Origin: Carettochelys insculpta
Lineage: Eukaryota > Chordata > Testudines > Carettochelyidae
Reading direction: 5' to 3'
DNA length: 64,000 bases
NCBI RefSeq assembly: GCF_033958435.1
Contig: NC_134139.1
Coordinates: forward strand, 203,033,501 to 203,097,500
The notes beneath the pieces are model-generated. The model was not told the origin of the DNA, searched no databases, and was given only the letters and a program-made list of their open reading frames with translations. Positions 25,338 through 34,979 of this stretch are shown one piece after another. A program made the translations under genes and the position numbers. The first letter of the stretch is position 1, and each line of letters opens with the position of its first letter.

Positions 25338-26013
25338 GCCGCGTCTACACGTGCCGGCTACTTCGAAGTAGCCACGCCAACTTCGAAATAGCGCCCGCCA
25401 TGTCTACACCTGGCGAGCGCTATTTCGAAATTGAAATCGACATAAGGCGGCGAGACGTCAAAGTCGCTATCCTCATGAGGAGATGGGAATAGCGCCCTAC
25501 TTCAACGTTCAACGTCGAAGTAGGGCACGTGTAGCTGATCCGCATCCCGCAACATCGAAATAGCGGGGTCCGCCTTGCGGCCATCAGCTGAGGGGTTGAG
25601 AGACGCTCTCTCCAGCCCCTGCGGGGCTCTATGGTCACCGTGGGCAGCAGCCCTTAGCCCAGGGCTTCTGGCTGCTGCTGCTGCAGCTGGGGATCCATGC
25701 TGCAAGCACAGGGTCTGCAACCAGTTGTCGCCTCTGTGTATCTTGTGCTGTTTAGCACAAGTGTGTCTGGGAGGGGCCCTTTAAGGGGCAGCTTGCTGTT
25801 GAGTCCACCCTGTGACCCTGTCTGCAGCTGTTCCTGGCACCCTTATTTCGATGTGGGCCGCTTTGGTGTGTAGACGCTCCCCTGCAGCGCCTACTTCGAT
25901 GTAGTGCTGCCCAACGTCGATGCTGAACGTCGACGGCACCAGCCCTGGAGGACGTGTAGACGTTATTCATCGAAATAGCTTATTTCGATGTAGCATTCAC
26001 GTGTAGACGTAGC
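25338..26013. mobile_element. DNA transposon with TTCGAA-rich interior and CGTCTACACGTG ends
   Basis: 676 bp with termini GCCGCGTCTACACGTG and (inverted) GCTACGTCTACACGTG, 14 of 16 bases shared. Flanked by direct TTAGA on both sides (25333-25337 and 26014-26018). TTCGAA motifs recur near both ends. No transposase frame; short frames inside are low-complexity. Superfamily not assigned. Confidence 0.7.
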
Positions 26014-26255
26014 TTAGAGGTCACATTTCTCCAGGCTTTCTGCACACCCTTTATTTTAAATGAAGTCTGTGACTCTGATGTCATAACATGATTCCAGCCA
26101 CTGGAGTTTTCAGAAAACGCCCATGTATCAGGCTTGGGAACACTGAGTTACTTTCACTTCTAACTTTCTACCTCTGTTAGGTGAAAACTGGTAGTAGGCA
26201 TCCTTCAGTCTGCATAGACTATGGATCGCGCCCTTTTTAGTTTCAATTGAGGACT

Positions 26256-28733
26256 TCATTTACAGCGTCTACTGTGACTATGAAGACCCACACGAGAGAG
26301 ACAGTCCTTGCTGCATCTCTTGCAGATGTGGTGGGTGTCTAGCAAGTCCTTAGTGTGCTTTCTGTGCGCTCGCTTCTCCTCTGCTAGCTGTCTGATCCTC
26401 ATCTCGCCCTTCTGAAGGCCCTTGTGTAACCCCGGCCTCCATCTGCTGCGGTCATCTGCTAGTTCTTCCCAGTTGTCCAGCTCGATGTCTACCTCTCTGA
26501 GGTTTCTCTTGCAGACATCTTTGTAGTGCAACTGGGGGTGTCCGGGAGGTCTTTTGCCAGAGGCTAGCTCACCATATAGGATGTCTTTTGGAATCCTTCC
26601 ATCATTCATCCTGTGGACGTGGCCAAGCCAGCGGAGTCGATGCTGCCTGAGGAGGGTGTGCATGGTTGGGATTCCAGCTTGCTCAAGGACAGCCGTGTTG
26701 GTCACTCTGTCCTTCCATGATATTCCAAGGGTGCGCCTGAGGCAGCACAAGTGGAAGACATTCAGCCTCTTTTCCTGGCGGGCATACAGGGTCCAAGTCT
26801 CGCTGCCATAAAGGAGGGTGCCGAGGATGCAGGCTCTGTAGACTTGCATTTTGGTGTGAGTGTACAGCTTGTTGTTATTCCACATTCTCTTGCTGAGTCT
26901 GGACAGAGTTGTGGCCGCTTTTCTGATCCTCCTATTTAGCTCAGTGTCCAATGACAGGGTGTCAGTGGTGGTGGACCCCAGGTAAACGAACTCATGGATG
27001 ACCTCTAACGTATAGTTGTCAATGCTGATTGATGGGGATTCAGCAACATCCTGACCGAGTACGTTTGTCTTCTTTAGGCTGATGGTAAGCCCAAAGTCCT
27101 TGCACGCTTTGGAGAACTGATCCAGCAGTTTTTGAAGCTGGTCTTCTGTGAGAGACACTACAGCACCATCATCTGCGAACAGCATGTCTCTGATGAGGAC
27201 TTCCCGCACCTTAGACTTAGCTTTCAGCCTTGCAAGGTTAAACAGTTTCCCATCAGATCTTGTGCGCAAAAAGATGCCCTCTGTTGAAGATCCAAAGGCA
27301 TGCTTCAGGAGGAGTGCGAAGAAGATCCCAAACAATGTCGGAGCAAGCACGCATCCTTGTTTGACTCCGCTCCTGATTCTGAAAGCATCCGATAATGCAC
27401 TGTCATATTGGATGGTTCCTCTCATGTCTTCGTGGAATGACTGGATCATCTTGAGTAACCGTGGAGGACAACCTATCTTGTGGAGCAGTTTGAACAGTCC
27501 ATCCCTGCTGACCAAGTCGAAGGCCTCGGTCAGGTCGATGCAGGCTATGAAGAGTGGCTTCCTCTGCTCCCTGCACTTCTCCTGCAGCTGCCTTAGAGAG
27601 AAGACCATGTCAACGGTAGACCTCTCTGCGCGGAATCTGCACTGCGATTCAGGGTACACCCTCTCAGCAATCTTCTGGAGTCTGCCAAGGATGAAGCGAG
27701 TGAACAGTTTACCAGTGACGCTTAGGAGGGAGATTCCATGGTAGTTGTTGCAGTCGCTTCTGTCTCCTTTGTTCTTATACGTTACAATGTGAGCATCGTG
27801 CATATCCTGTGGAACCTCACCCTCTTTCCAGCACAGGCACAGTTGTTCATGTAGGGGTTCCAGGAGTGTGTCCGTGGCACACTTGATTACCTCTGGTGGC
27901 ATACCATCCTCGCCAGGGGCCTTTCCTGCTGCAATGCTGTCGATAGCTCTCTTCAGTTCATCCACAGTTGGTTCTTGATCCAGTTCATCCATTACTGGTA
28001 GGAGCTCGACGACATCGAGGGCTGCATCAACCACAACATTCTCGTGTGAGTACAGCTCGGAGTAGTGCTCAACCCAGCGCTCCATCTGTTTGGCTTTGTC
28101 AGCGATGACTTCACCAGATTTGGATTTCAGAGGTGCAATCTTTTTCTGGGTGGGTCCTAATGCCTTCTTCATACCCTTGTACATTCCTCTGAGATTACCA
28201 AAGTCAGCACAGGTCTGGATGCTGCTGCATAGGTGGAGCCAGTGGTTGCTGGCACAGCGCCTGGCTGTTTGCTGTACTGTTCTTCTGGCTGCTCTAAGTG
28301 CTTGCTGGGAACTCTGGCTCAGTGTGCATTTGTACTCCTGCAGTGCAGCGCACTTCTTTTCAATGACTGGAATCATCTCATCGGAGTTAGCTTCGAACCA
28401 GTCGTTCGTGTTTCTAGCTCTTCTTCCAAACACCGACAAGGCCGTGTTGTAAACTGTATCCCTCAGATGTTGCCATTTGGATGTCACATCCGCACCCCCA
28501 GGGCCGCTGCGCAGATTTTCCTGGAGGGTCTCTCTGAACTTTTCAGCTTTCTCCAAGTTTGCCGTATTTCTGGTGTCAATTTGGGGCCTTCCAGCAGGTT
28601 TAGAGCGGTACAGCTTCTTGGGTCTCAGCCTGAGCTTGGAGCAAACTAGCGAGTGATCTGTATCACAGTCAGCACTATGATAGCTGCGTGTCAGAAGGAC
28701 GTTTTTGAGGTTATTATGCCTAGTGATGACCAT
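26256..28733 (-). CDS. LINE reverse transcriptase, 825 codons uninterrupted
   Basis: Copies LINE RNA into the genome at an endonuclease nick. Seen: end of the endonuclease domain (residues 1-35, TDHSLV at 25-30); connecting region; RT from about 270 to 560 with GKAPGEDGMPPEV (270-282), NNYHGISLLSVTGK (329-342), motif A DLTEAFD with D400, motif B GVKQGCVLAPTLF (456-468), motif C FADD at 519-522; thumb-like region with VYLGS and LLYGSETWTL (640-649) and RWLGHVHRM (701-709); and a C-terminal C804-x2-C807-x10-H818-x5-C824 zinc-knuckle-like end. The catalytic Asp residues are present. An open frame this long in a neutral intron implies a recent insertion. The start Met is only the first after a stop in the endonuclease, not the true start. 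It cannot retrotranspose without the missing 5' end. Confidence 0.9.
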   Translation of the reverse strand: MVITRHNNLKNVLLTRSYHSADCDTDHSLVCSKLRLRPKKLYRSKPAGRPQIDTRNTANLEKAEKFRETLQENLRSGPGGADVTSKWQHLRDTVYNTALSVFGRRARNTNDWFEANSDEMIPVIEKKCAALQEYKCTLSQSSQQALRAARRTVQQTARRCASNHWLHLCSSIQTCADFGNLRGMYKGMKKALGPTQKKIAPLKSKSGEVIADKAKQMERWVEHYSELYSHENVVVDAALDVVELLPVMDELDQEPTVDELKRAIDSIAAGKAPGEDGMPPEVIKCATDTLLEPLHEQLCLCWKEGEVPQDMHDAHIVTYKNKGDRSDCNNYHGISLLSVTGKLFTRFILGRLQKIAERVYPESQCRFRAERSTVDMVFSLRQLQEKCREQRKPLFIACIDLTEAFDLVSRDGLFKLLHKIGCPPRLLKMIQSFHEDMRGTIQYDSALSDAFRIRSGVKQGCVLAPTLFGIFFALLLKHAFGSSTEGIFLRTRSDGKLFNLARLKAKSKVREVLIRDMLFADDGAVVSLTEDQLQKLLDQFSKACKDFGLTISLKKTNVLGQDVAESPSISIDNYTLEVIHEFVYLGSTTTDTLSLDTELNRRIRKAATTLSRLSKRMWNNNKLYTHTKMQVYRACILGTLLYGSETWTLYARQEKRLNVFHLCCLRRTLGISWKDRVTNTAVLEQAGIPTMHTLLRQHRLRWLGHVHRMNDGRIPKDILYGELASGKRPPGHPQLHYKDVCKRNLREVDIELDNWEELADDRSRWRPGLHKGLQKGEMRIRQLAEEKRAHRKHTKDLLDTHHICKRCSKDCLSRVGLHSHSRRCK

Positions 28734-29205
28734 GTGTAGTTGATGCCAGTGCTTCGAGCGTGGGTGTCTCCACTACACTCTGTGCTGTGGCTTCGTTTGG
28801 AAGAATGTGTTTGTGATGCACAGATTGTGGTACGTGCACAGTTCAAGGAGACGCTGTCCATTGTCATTCATTTTTCCCACACTGAAGTGTCCTAAGCACG
28901 AAGGCCATGAGGCCCAATCAGCTCCAACTCTTGCATTGAAGTCACCCAAGATGTACAGTCGTTCACGAGCAGGTGTCTGCGCTACAGCAGCGCTAAGCAT
29001 GTCATACAACTTGTCTTTTACTTCTGGTGTGGCATACAGGGTTGGAGCATAAGCACTGATCAGGTGGACGGAACCAGCGCAAGTTTGAAGTGTGATCCGA
29101 AGAAGTCTTTCTGATCCGCCCATGACTAATTCCACCATTTGTAGAAGGGTGTTTCTGAGAGCAAAGCCAACACCATGCTCTCTGGTTTCTTCTTGGGCGA
29201 GGTGA
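28734..29205 (-). pseudogene. LINE endonuclease domain, truncated and with one stop
   Basis: Same frame as the 825-codon ORF. Seen: EETREHGVGFALRNTLL, VHLISAYAPTLYA, RLYILGDFNARVGADW (GDFNA is an endonuclease active-site motif), LLELCTYHNLCITNTFFQTK, then a TAG at 28773-28775. After the stop the frame resumes with WRHPRSKHWHQLHMVITR, as expected for the family. A single nonsense change therefore splits an otherwise continuous protein. The N-terminal catalytic residues of the endonuclease lie beyond the truncation. Confidence 0.85.
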
Positions 29206-29795
29206 AAACTGGGTGGGGGGGCATACTGGGCTTAGGGGCAGGGCTCAACTTAGCCTGACTTAGCTCCCCTCTTTGGGCATGGGAAATGGGTGACAAAGGA
29301 TCAAGTGACTAAGATCAGGTGTGCTGAGAAAACAAGAGCAGCTAGTAGGTCAGAGGGAGGCCATGCAAACTAGAGAAGACTCTGGGGACAGCAGACCTTG
29401 GTTAGTTAGTGCTCTACCAAGAGCAGGAGGAGATGAGAGCCTAGGAAGAAGCCAGGACAATTTGGATTATATGAAGTAGATGGCTCAGTTGTTTAGGGTT
29501 CCCCAAGGTCAGAAACCTTAGGAGTGGGCATAACATTCCCCTACACTGGTAACTGGAAACGGGACACAGCACCCCATGTTCTAGGGGGAAAGATGTTGAC
29601 CACTCCAGAAGGGGCGCCTCAGTAAGGATCTTAATTGGTTCACACACTACAGAGGCAACTGCTCCTCACTGGACAGCCATGTCTGTCCAGCAGCTGCACT
29701 GAATGATCACCCTCATTTACAATGGGACAGCAACTTCTTTCCTTTGCAGTAATTCTCTTATCTATCTACCTGCCTTTGTATTCCCACTCCAGTTC

Positions 29796-29868
29796 ATCTG
29801 ACAAAGTGGGTTTTAACCATGAAAGCTTATGCCCTCATAAAACTGTTAGTCTCTAAGGTGCTCCAAGC
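29796..29868 (-). repeat. Interspersed repeat, reverse copy of the 'AGACTAACA' family
   Basis: TGACAAAGTGGGTTTTAACC, ATGAAAGCTTATGCC and CTGTTAGTCTCTAAGGTGCTCC are the reverse complement of the blocks in 12517-12605 and 54549-54690. Confidence 0.6.
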
Positions 29869-29877
29869 CTATATGCG

Positions 29878-29945
29878 CTCTCTCTCTCTCTCTGTGTGCG
29901 TGTGCGTGCGCGTACGCGTACACGTACACGTACACATACACATAT
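29878..29945. repeat. (TC)n followed by alternating purine-pyrimidine tract
   Basis: A TCTCTC run passes into TGTGTGCGTGTGCGTGCGCG and then GTACACGTACACATACACATA. Strict alternation of purine and pyrimidine over about 50 bases. Confidence 0.9.
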
Positions 29946-30334
29946 TCCCCTGCCAATGGACTGCCCCGCCTCTTCCCTGCCCTGGCCCCACCCAGACCCC
30001 TGGTACCCTTCCCCAGCCAGCTTGCCCTGGGACTTCCAGGGCAGGGGGTGGGCAGATAGTAGCAGTGGCAGACACAGGCAATCATCTCCCCACAGCCTCC
30101 TTCACCCTTCCCCTGCTGCACTTATCACAGGGTGCTTCGCTGTGTTCTCCGGCCCCACCGGGTGGCTGGAGACCTCCCAGCCACCAGTGGAGAAGCGAGG
30201 CTCACCAGGCTGCAGCTGAGCTCCACGTGGTGAGTGAACTGGGGAACGGGGAAAGGAGGCTGCAGGGAGGTGAACCCCTCCAGCTGCTACTGCAGTCTGA
30301 CACCCATCTCCATCCCCATAATCCTTCCTGTCTC

Positions 30335-30655
30335 AGGCTGAGTGGGAGGGGATTCTTCAGGATGAGCTGGGGTGGGGTCTTTGGGCCAAGCAGGGCTTGG
30401 GGTAAGTGATTTTGGACTGAGCAGGGATGGGGTATTTGGGCTGAGAGGGGATGCTGGGGCTTTGCGAGGGGGGTTCAGTCTGAGTGGGGATGGAATGGGG
30501 GAGGTGTTCAGCCTGAGCAGGGAGGGGTCCTTGGGCAGGGAGGGATGGTGGGGCCTTGCAAGGGGAGGGGTTCAGTCTGAGTGGGGTAGGAGTAGGAGAA
30601 TCCTTGGGCTGAGTGACGGGTGAGGTGTTTGGCCAGAGCAGGGGTAGGGGGGCTT
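30335..30655. repeat. G-rich degenerate minisatellite
   Basis: Variable repeats of roughly 25-35 bases built on 'ggctgagcagggatggggt' and 'ggggttcagtctgagtgggg'. GGGG and GGGGG runs recur on the plus strand, so the NCOA1 pre-mRNA is C-rich here. The long plus frames over it are repeat translations, not genes. Confidence 0.75.
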
Positions 30656-31074
30656 ACTACACTGCATGTAACTGACCCGTGAAACCAAAAAGCAGCAGAG
30701 AACAATTGGCATTGTAGACTTCCTCCTAACTAGGGGAGAGTTTTCTGTACTCCCACTGCCCCATTCAAGTCCCTCCCTGGTTATCACATGCAAGATTTAC
30801 ACAAACTGTGCGATGCTGTTTAACACGTCTGTGGGAAAAAGGATACAAAGAGGTGCATTCTCCTCCAGTCGGCTTCAGGCAGCCACGCGCCATGTTGTCC
30901 ACTGCTTGCAAACAGGGCCTGTTCTTACAATCCCCTCAGTACCAAGCACAGTGCTTAAGATCCTAAGCAAGCCCCAGATGGCAATGGGATTACTCATGAT
31001 AGCAAGCGCCACCCTCAGCGGGGTTCGCTTTCCTCACACTGAGGCTGCAGCTGGATACTGTCCGATTCCTGGGA

Positions 31075-31805
31075 CTGCCCCTCAGGAAGGATGTGGATGA
31101 ACTGGAGAGAATCCAGAGATGAGCAACAAAAATGATCAAATGTTTAGAAAATATGACCTGTTATGAGAAAGGCTAAAAACCCAGAAGTATTTAGTCATAG
31201 AAAAGATGACTGCAGGGGAGCCTGATTAATATCAAATATGTTAGGAGCTGTCACAAAGAGGGGAGTGATCAATGAAGGTAAGGCAAGTAGGAACAGGCTT
31301 ACCCTGCAGCAACACAGATTTATGCTAGATATTAGGAAAAAAACTTTCCAACTAGAAGTATAGCTTGGCTCCAGAACAAGCTTTCAATGAAGCCTATTTC
31401 ATTACTGTTTGTCCAACCAAATAAGGATAGTCACTCTTTCCTGCCTTAGGCTACCTCTACGCTAGACTAAGAAAGTCGACTACAGATATGCAGTTCTAGC
31501 TATGCCAATTGCATAATTAAAATTGATGGGTCTGTGCTTGGTTAACTTGGCTGTCTATACAGGGGAAGGTCGACGGGAGAGTTTCTCCTCTCAACCTCCC
31601 TTACTCCTCACCTCTTGTGAGGAGTACAGGGGTCAACTGCAGTCCCTGTGAGGTTGATTTCACTTGTCCATACCAGACGCACAAAACTGAACACCAGAAG
31701 ATTGATCCCGAGTGAGTCAATCTTCCTGGGGAGTGTAAACATAGTCCTAGTGCAGAGGGGTGACTTGATGACCTCTTAAGGTCTCTTCCAGCTCTACTAT
31801 GATTT
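31075..31805 (+). mobile_element. CR1 LINE 3' part, interrupted by a DNA element
   Basis: Words of a decayed CR1 are present: GAACTGGAGAGAATCCAGAG, then ATGAGCAACAAAAATGATCA, TGCTAGATATTAGGAAAAA, and the tail TGATGACCTCTTAAGGTCTC and TTCCAGCTCTACTATGATTTTAG. The tail is separated from the body by the insert at 31449-31747. Confidence 0.75.
31449..31747 (-). mobile_element. About 290-bp DNA element, GGCTAYGTCTACACTAG-type termini
   Basis: Opens GGCTACCTCTACGCTAG and ends ATAGTCC with a related inverted terminus. The interior (CTCAACCTCCCTTACTCCTC, TGTGAGGAGTACAGGGG, AGGTTGATTTCAC) is the reverse complement of 48718-49007 and 51999-52290. Inserted into a CR1 copy. No coding capacity. Confidence 0.7.
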
Positions 31806-31809
31806 TAGG

Positions 31810-33100
31810 AGTCCTACCAGTCACTCATCACTCTGCTGACCAACTGACAATACTCCCCTCATTTGTGGTTTGTACGGAGCACTTAAGATTGTCAGTGCAA
31901 GTCAAAAAACAACCAAAGTACAGAACCATGCCACTATCGGAAGATCTTCCTTTTTGTTTGTCTCCATCATTCTCTAGAGCACATACAAACATGAATACTG
32001 TATAGATGCCTTACTAAGTAAAAGGGCTGGTTGTAAGAACTGTAACAGGAAAAATTAAATTATTGAATGAATGCAAAATTAATGAGGGCTGAATGCTGAC
32101 CTGATAATGGGAATAAAGAGATATGCCTCTTTCAGACCAACCACTATAAACGCATCCTACTATAGTGCTAGCAAAGGAACAACCCATTATTTTATCTTAT
32201 TTTAAAATAATTATAAATTATTTAAAAAAAGTCACATGGCTAAATCCATACAAGTCAAGAAAAAATAACTTTGCGATTCCACACACAGTTTTAATTTGGA
32301 TCTAAACAACATTCACTCTCCCCTTTGGCAAATGTGCTACATTATAATCTATGAATCTTTGGATTCATATCCTTTTCAAGAAAATGTATCAACATACAAA
32401 CTTTTCCACAATTTTACACACATATGCAGCATTTTGAAGTTCTGTGAACCACCCTACACATGCCGAAAGAGTCCATGAAAGTTATTGGCATGAAAAGGCT
32501 ATTTAAATTTGCCATTAGTTTCACTTAAAGTTGCGAACACAGTCTTTAAAATATTTCCCACATATAAACAGAACTAACAAAGTATATCTGCCCGAGTCTG
32601 GAGAAAGCATAAAACTATAGTTCTGGGAGAGGTGTGAACTGCCTTTCATTCGTTCCACTACATGGAACCAACCTTATGGATCCCAGTATCTACCCAACTC
32701 TATTTATTTCTTATGAACCTCATTCACTGCCATGAACTCAGTGGGAAGCAGAAACTTGTCAGCACACGGCTACAGAAGAGATCATCCACTCCTACCTTCT
32801 CCAGAAAGAACCTGTCTAGTATTGGACCAGACTGTGCCCAGATGCCTTGTGGACAAAGATGATGTGAAACATCGCACGCACGCACAGCTGGAACTCCCCA
32901 AGGCAACAGGGAGAAGTACGAGACTTTGGAACACAGTCTGCACACTGCATGGAGGGTAAACTTGCCTCCCTTCTGGAAGCCTGGCTTTATTCACAAGGCA
33001 AAGTCCAGCTTCAACCTTCTCCCCAGGTGTGGCTGTTCCTAGGATTCCTTACTGGGACTGCTCAACCCAGACGCTAGAGCCTTCCTCCCATCTCTAGAGA
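31810..33100. other. Intron stretch, AT-rich, nothing recognised
   Basis: Contains an A/T-rich patch at 32190-32240 (TTATTTTAAAATAATTATAA). No genes. Confidence 0.5.
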
Positions 33101-33103
33101 GTC

Positions 33104-34978
33104 AGGCTATGTCTATAGTACGAGATAATATCGATTTTAAGTCATTGAGCCTGATTTTTCCAAGTGCCTGTCTTCAGTTCAGTTTATGGAGCACTAAAAT
33201 TGACATACCATCGATATCATAAAATCGTAGTAACCTGATGGGTGTAGCGTTCGGTTTGAATTTAAAATTCCGAATGAAGTGTAGTGAGGATACACCATGT
33301 CTTTAAATAGAATTCATTAGCCTCCAGACATGTCCCATATGTGCCCCACAATTCTCTGCTCTGGCCTCTTCCATCTCCAGTACTCTCAGGAGCGGAGGAA
33401 TTAGGCAACAGGAAGACCGTTACAATTAGGCCACTGGAAGCCTGTAGCTGTAAGTAAGGAGAGGCTAAAAAAATCTTCTTCTTTGCTAGTAGTGCGGCTG
33501 TGGGATCTGTGGTTCTGCGTACACCCCATTAGCTGCCTTTTTTCTGCACTGCCTGGTGCCAGCTGCTGCCCCCACCCCATGTGGCATTTAGGGTGTGGGT
33601 GGTGTTTGTGCTTTTCTGATAGGACAAAAAACGTCTTTTCAGCAATTTACATGATATCCTTACACCTACATCCCCGCCCGTCCTTCCCCACAGAGGTGCC
33701 ACACAGTCTGTAACTTTCCCGTGCCCAGCTGCATCACGTGGCTTGACCCCGAACCAATAAAAGGGTGTGCTGTGTGAGGTGCCAAGCTGCTTGCTTGCGG
33801 TAAGGGTCCTGTAGCCGGCTAGGGAAAGTCTCCCTGGTCAGTCACTATTTTTGGGCAACAGAAGAAAATACTTTGTTACGAGAGTGGCTGTCCTCTGAGA
33901 GAAAAAATTTTGAATGGGCTTTAGCCAAAGGCCAAGGGGCTGGCTGTAGCTGGGGGTCTTTTAGCTACCCAGGTGAAGTCGCCCTTGGTGGTCACAATTT
34001 TCAGGTGCTGGCAATAGTCTGGGGTCTTTTAGCCACCTCGAGCCATAACTGTTTCAGTGAAGGCAACGTAGTAGCTATACAATTACCACTGTCCTCGAAG
34101 TAAGGCCTGCAGCAAGGAATATTCTTTTTCTAAGGGTCTTCTTCAGCAGGTCCAAACCTGGCTGTACTCTGGAGTCTTTTAGCCACCCGGGGGAAGTATC
34201 TCTTGGCAGACATGATTTTCAGGAGTGGCTATATATAGGGTCTTTTAGCCACCCCGAGCCATAACTGTTTCAATGATTCATTGCAGTTTCAGTGTAGTAC
34301 CCGTGCCTACTTAAACATATTTTTCTTCTGAGGGTCTTCTTTTCCAGAAGGTCTAAATCCAGATGCAGGTCCAAACCTAGATCCAAGCCTACGCACTCTG
34401 TTAATAGGGGCAGGTGGTGGGTCTCCCTCGGCAGTCATGATTTTCAGGGCCGGCTGTAGCCAGGGGTCATTTAGTCATCTTTTTCTTCTGAAGGCCTTCT
34501 TTGCCAGGAGGTCTATATCCAGATCCAAGCCTGCAAAGATCCAGTGCTTTTGCATCCTGCTTTCAAAGGCACGTCGGATGGGAAAAGTTTACTACCCCTC
34601 CCCTCAATTATAAAAAGTGTATGAATGTAAGCCAGACTGCCGTCTGCAAAAAGGGACGTTTGTGTAACGTGGCAGGGGAAAGAGAGGAATTAAATGTGGG
34701 ACAATGACATCAGATACCCACATCTACCTGTGGGGCATTTTCTTCCCATGCTGCACCAGTGAAAACAGCCAGAATGCTACGGGGCTCAGGGACCTGTGGG
34801 ATAGGTTCCCATAATACGCTGCTGTAGCACGTGATTTAAGTTACTTGCGTGTGACAGCAATAAGTCGATTTTATGGGAAGCATGTGGGACGGTGAGGGTG
34901 CTGAAAATCAAATTGATAAAACCCAGTGTTAAACGATTTTAATAAATTTGGTTTTAGCTCGTAGTGTAGATGCAGCCT
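33104..34978. mobile_element. 1.9-kb inverted-terminal-repeat DNA element
   Basis: The left end AGGCTATGTCTATAGTACGA and the right end (inverted) AGGCTGCATCTACACTACGA share about three quarters of their bases. Their core is that of the GTCTACA-terminus group. Internal tandem array at 33940-34520. No transposase-like frame was recognised. An AATAAA at 33756-33761 is noted without assigned function. No clear target duplication. Confidence 0.6.
33940..34520. repeat. Tandem array, about 218-225 bp period, three partial units
   Basis: The motif GGGTCTTTTAGCCACC (and close variants) occurs near 33953, 34021, 34171, 34238 and 34463. Paired spacing of 217-218 bp marks two units (33953 to 34171, 34021 to 34238), with a third partial unit about 225 bp on. 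Between motifs CGAGCCATAACTGTTTCA and GGGTCTTCTT...AGGTCCAAACC words repeat in order. Confidence 0.75.
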
Positions 34979-34979
34979 C

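Larger units (their letters stand above)
26185..29205 (-). mobile_element. 5'-truncated EN-RT LINE with nearly intact protein
   Basis: About 3.0 kb non-LTR retrotransposon in the same orientation as NCOA1. It has a partial endonuclease domain (28734 to about 29205), an 825-codon reverse transcriptase frame (26256-28733) and a short 3' tail. The protein is truncated in the endonuclease N-terminus near 29205, where sequence stops matching the family pattern. The family is the one often mislabelled 'craniofacial development protein 2-like' in genome annotations. Clade not determined. Confidence 0.85.

Noticed and set aside
27148..27744. 198-codon plus-strand frame and similar ones over 26.5-29.1 kb
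   Set aside because: Antisense shadow of the LINE reverse transcriptase frame.
29819..30409. 196-codon plus-strand open frame
   Set aside because: Runs through a TC/TG simple repeat (residues such as SLSLSVCVCVRVRV) and then proline-rich low-complexity DNA.
33756..33761. AATAAA after a CACGTG-containing stretch, possible polyadenylation site or LTR
   Set aside because: No terminal repeat pair or transcript evidence; left as a note within the 1.9-kb element.
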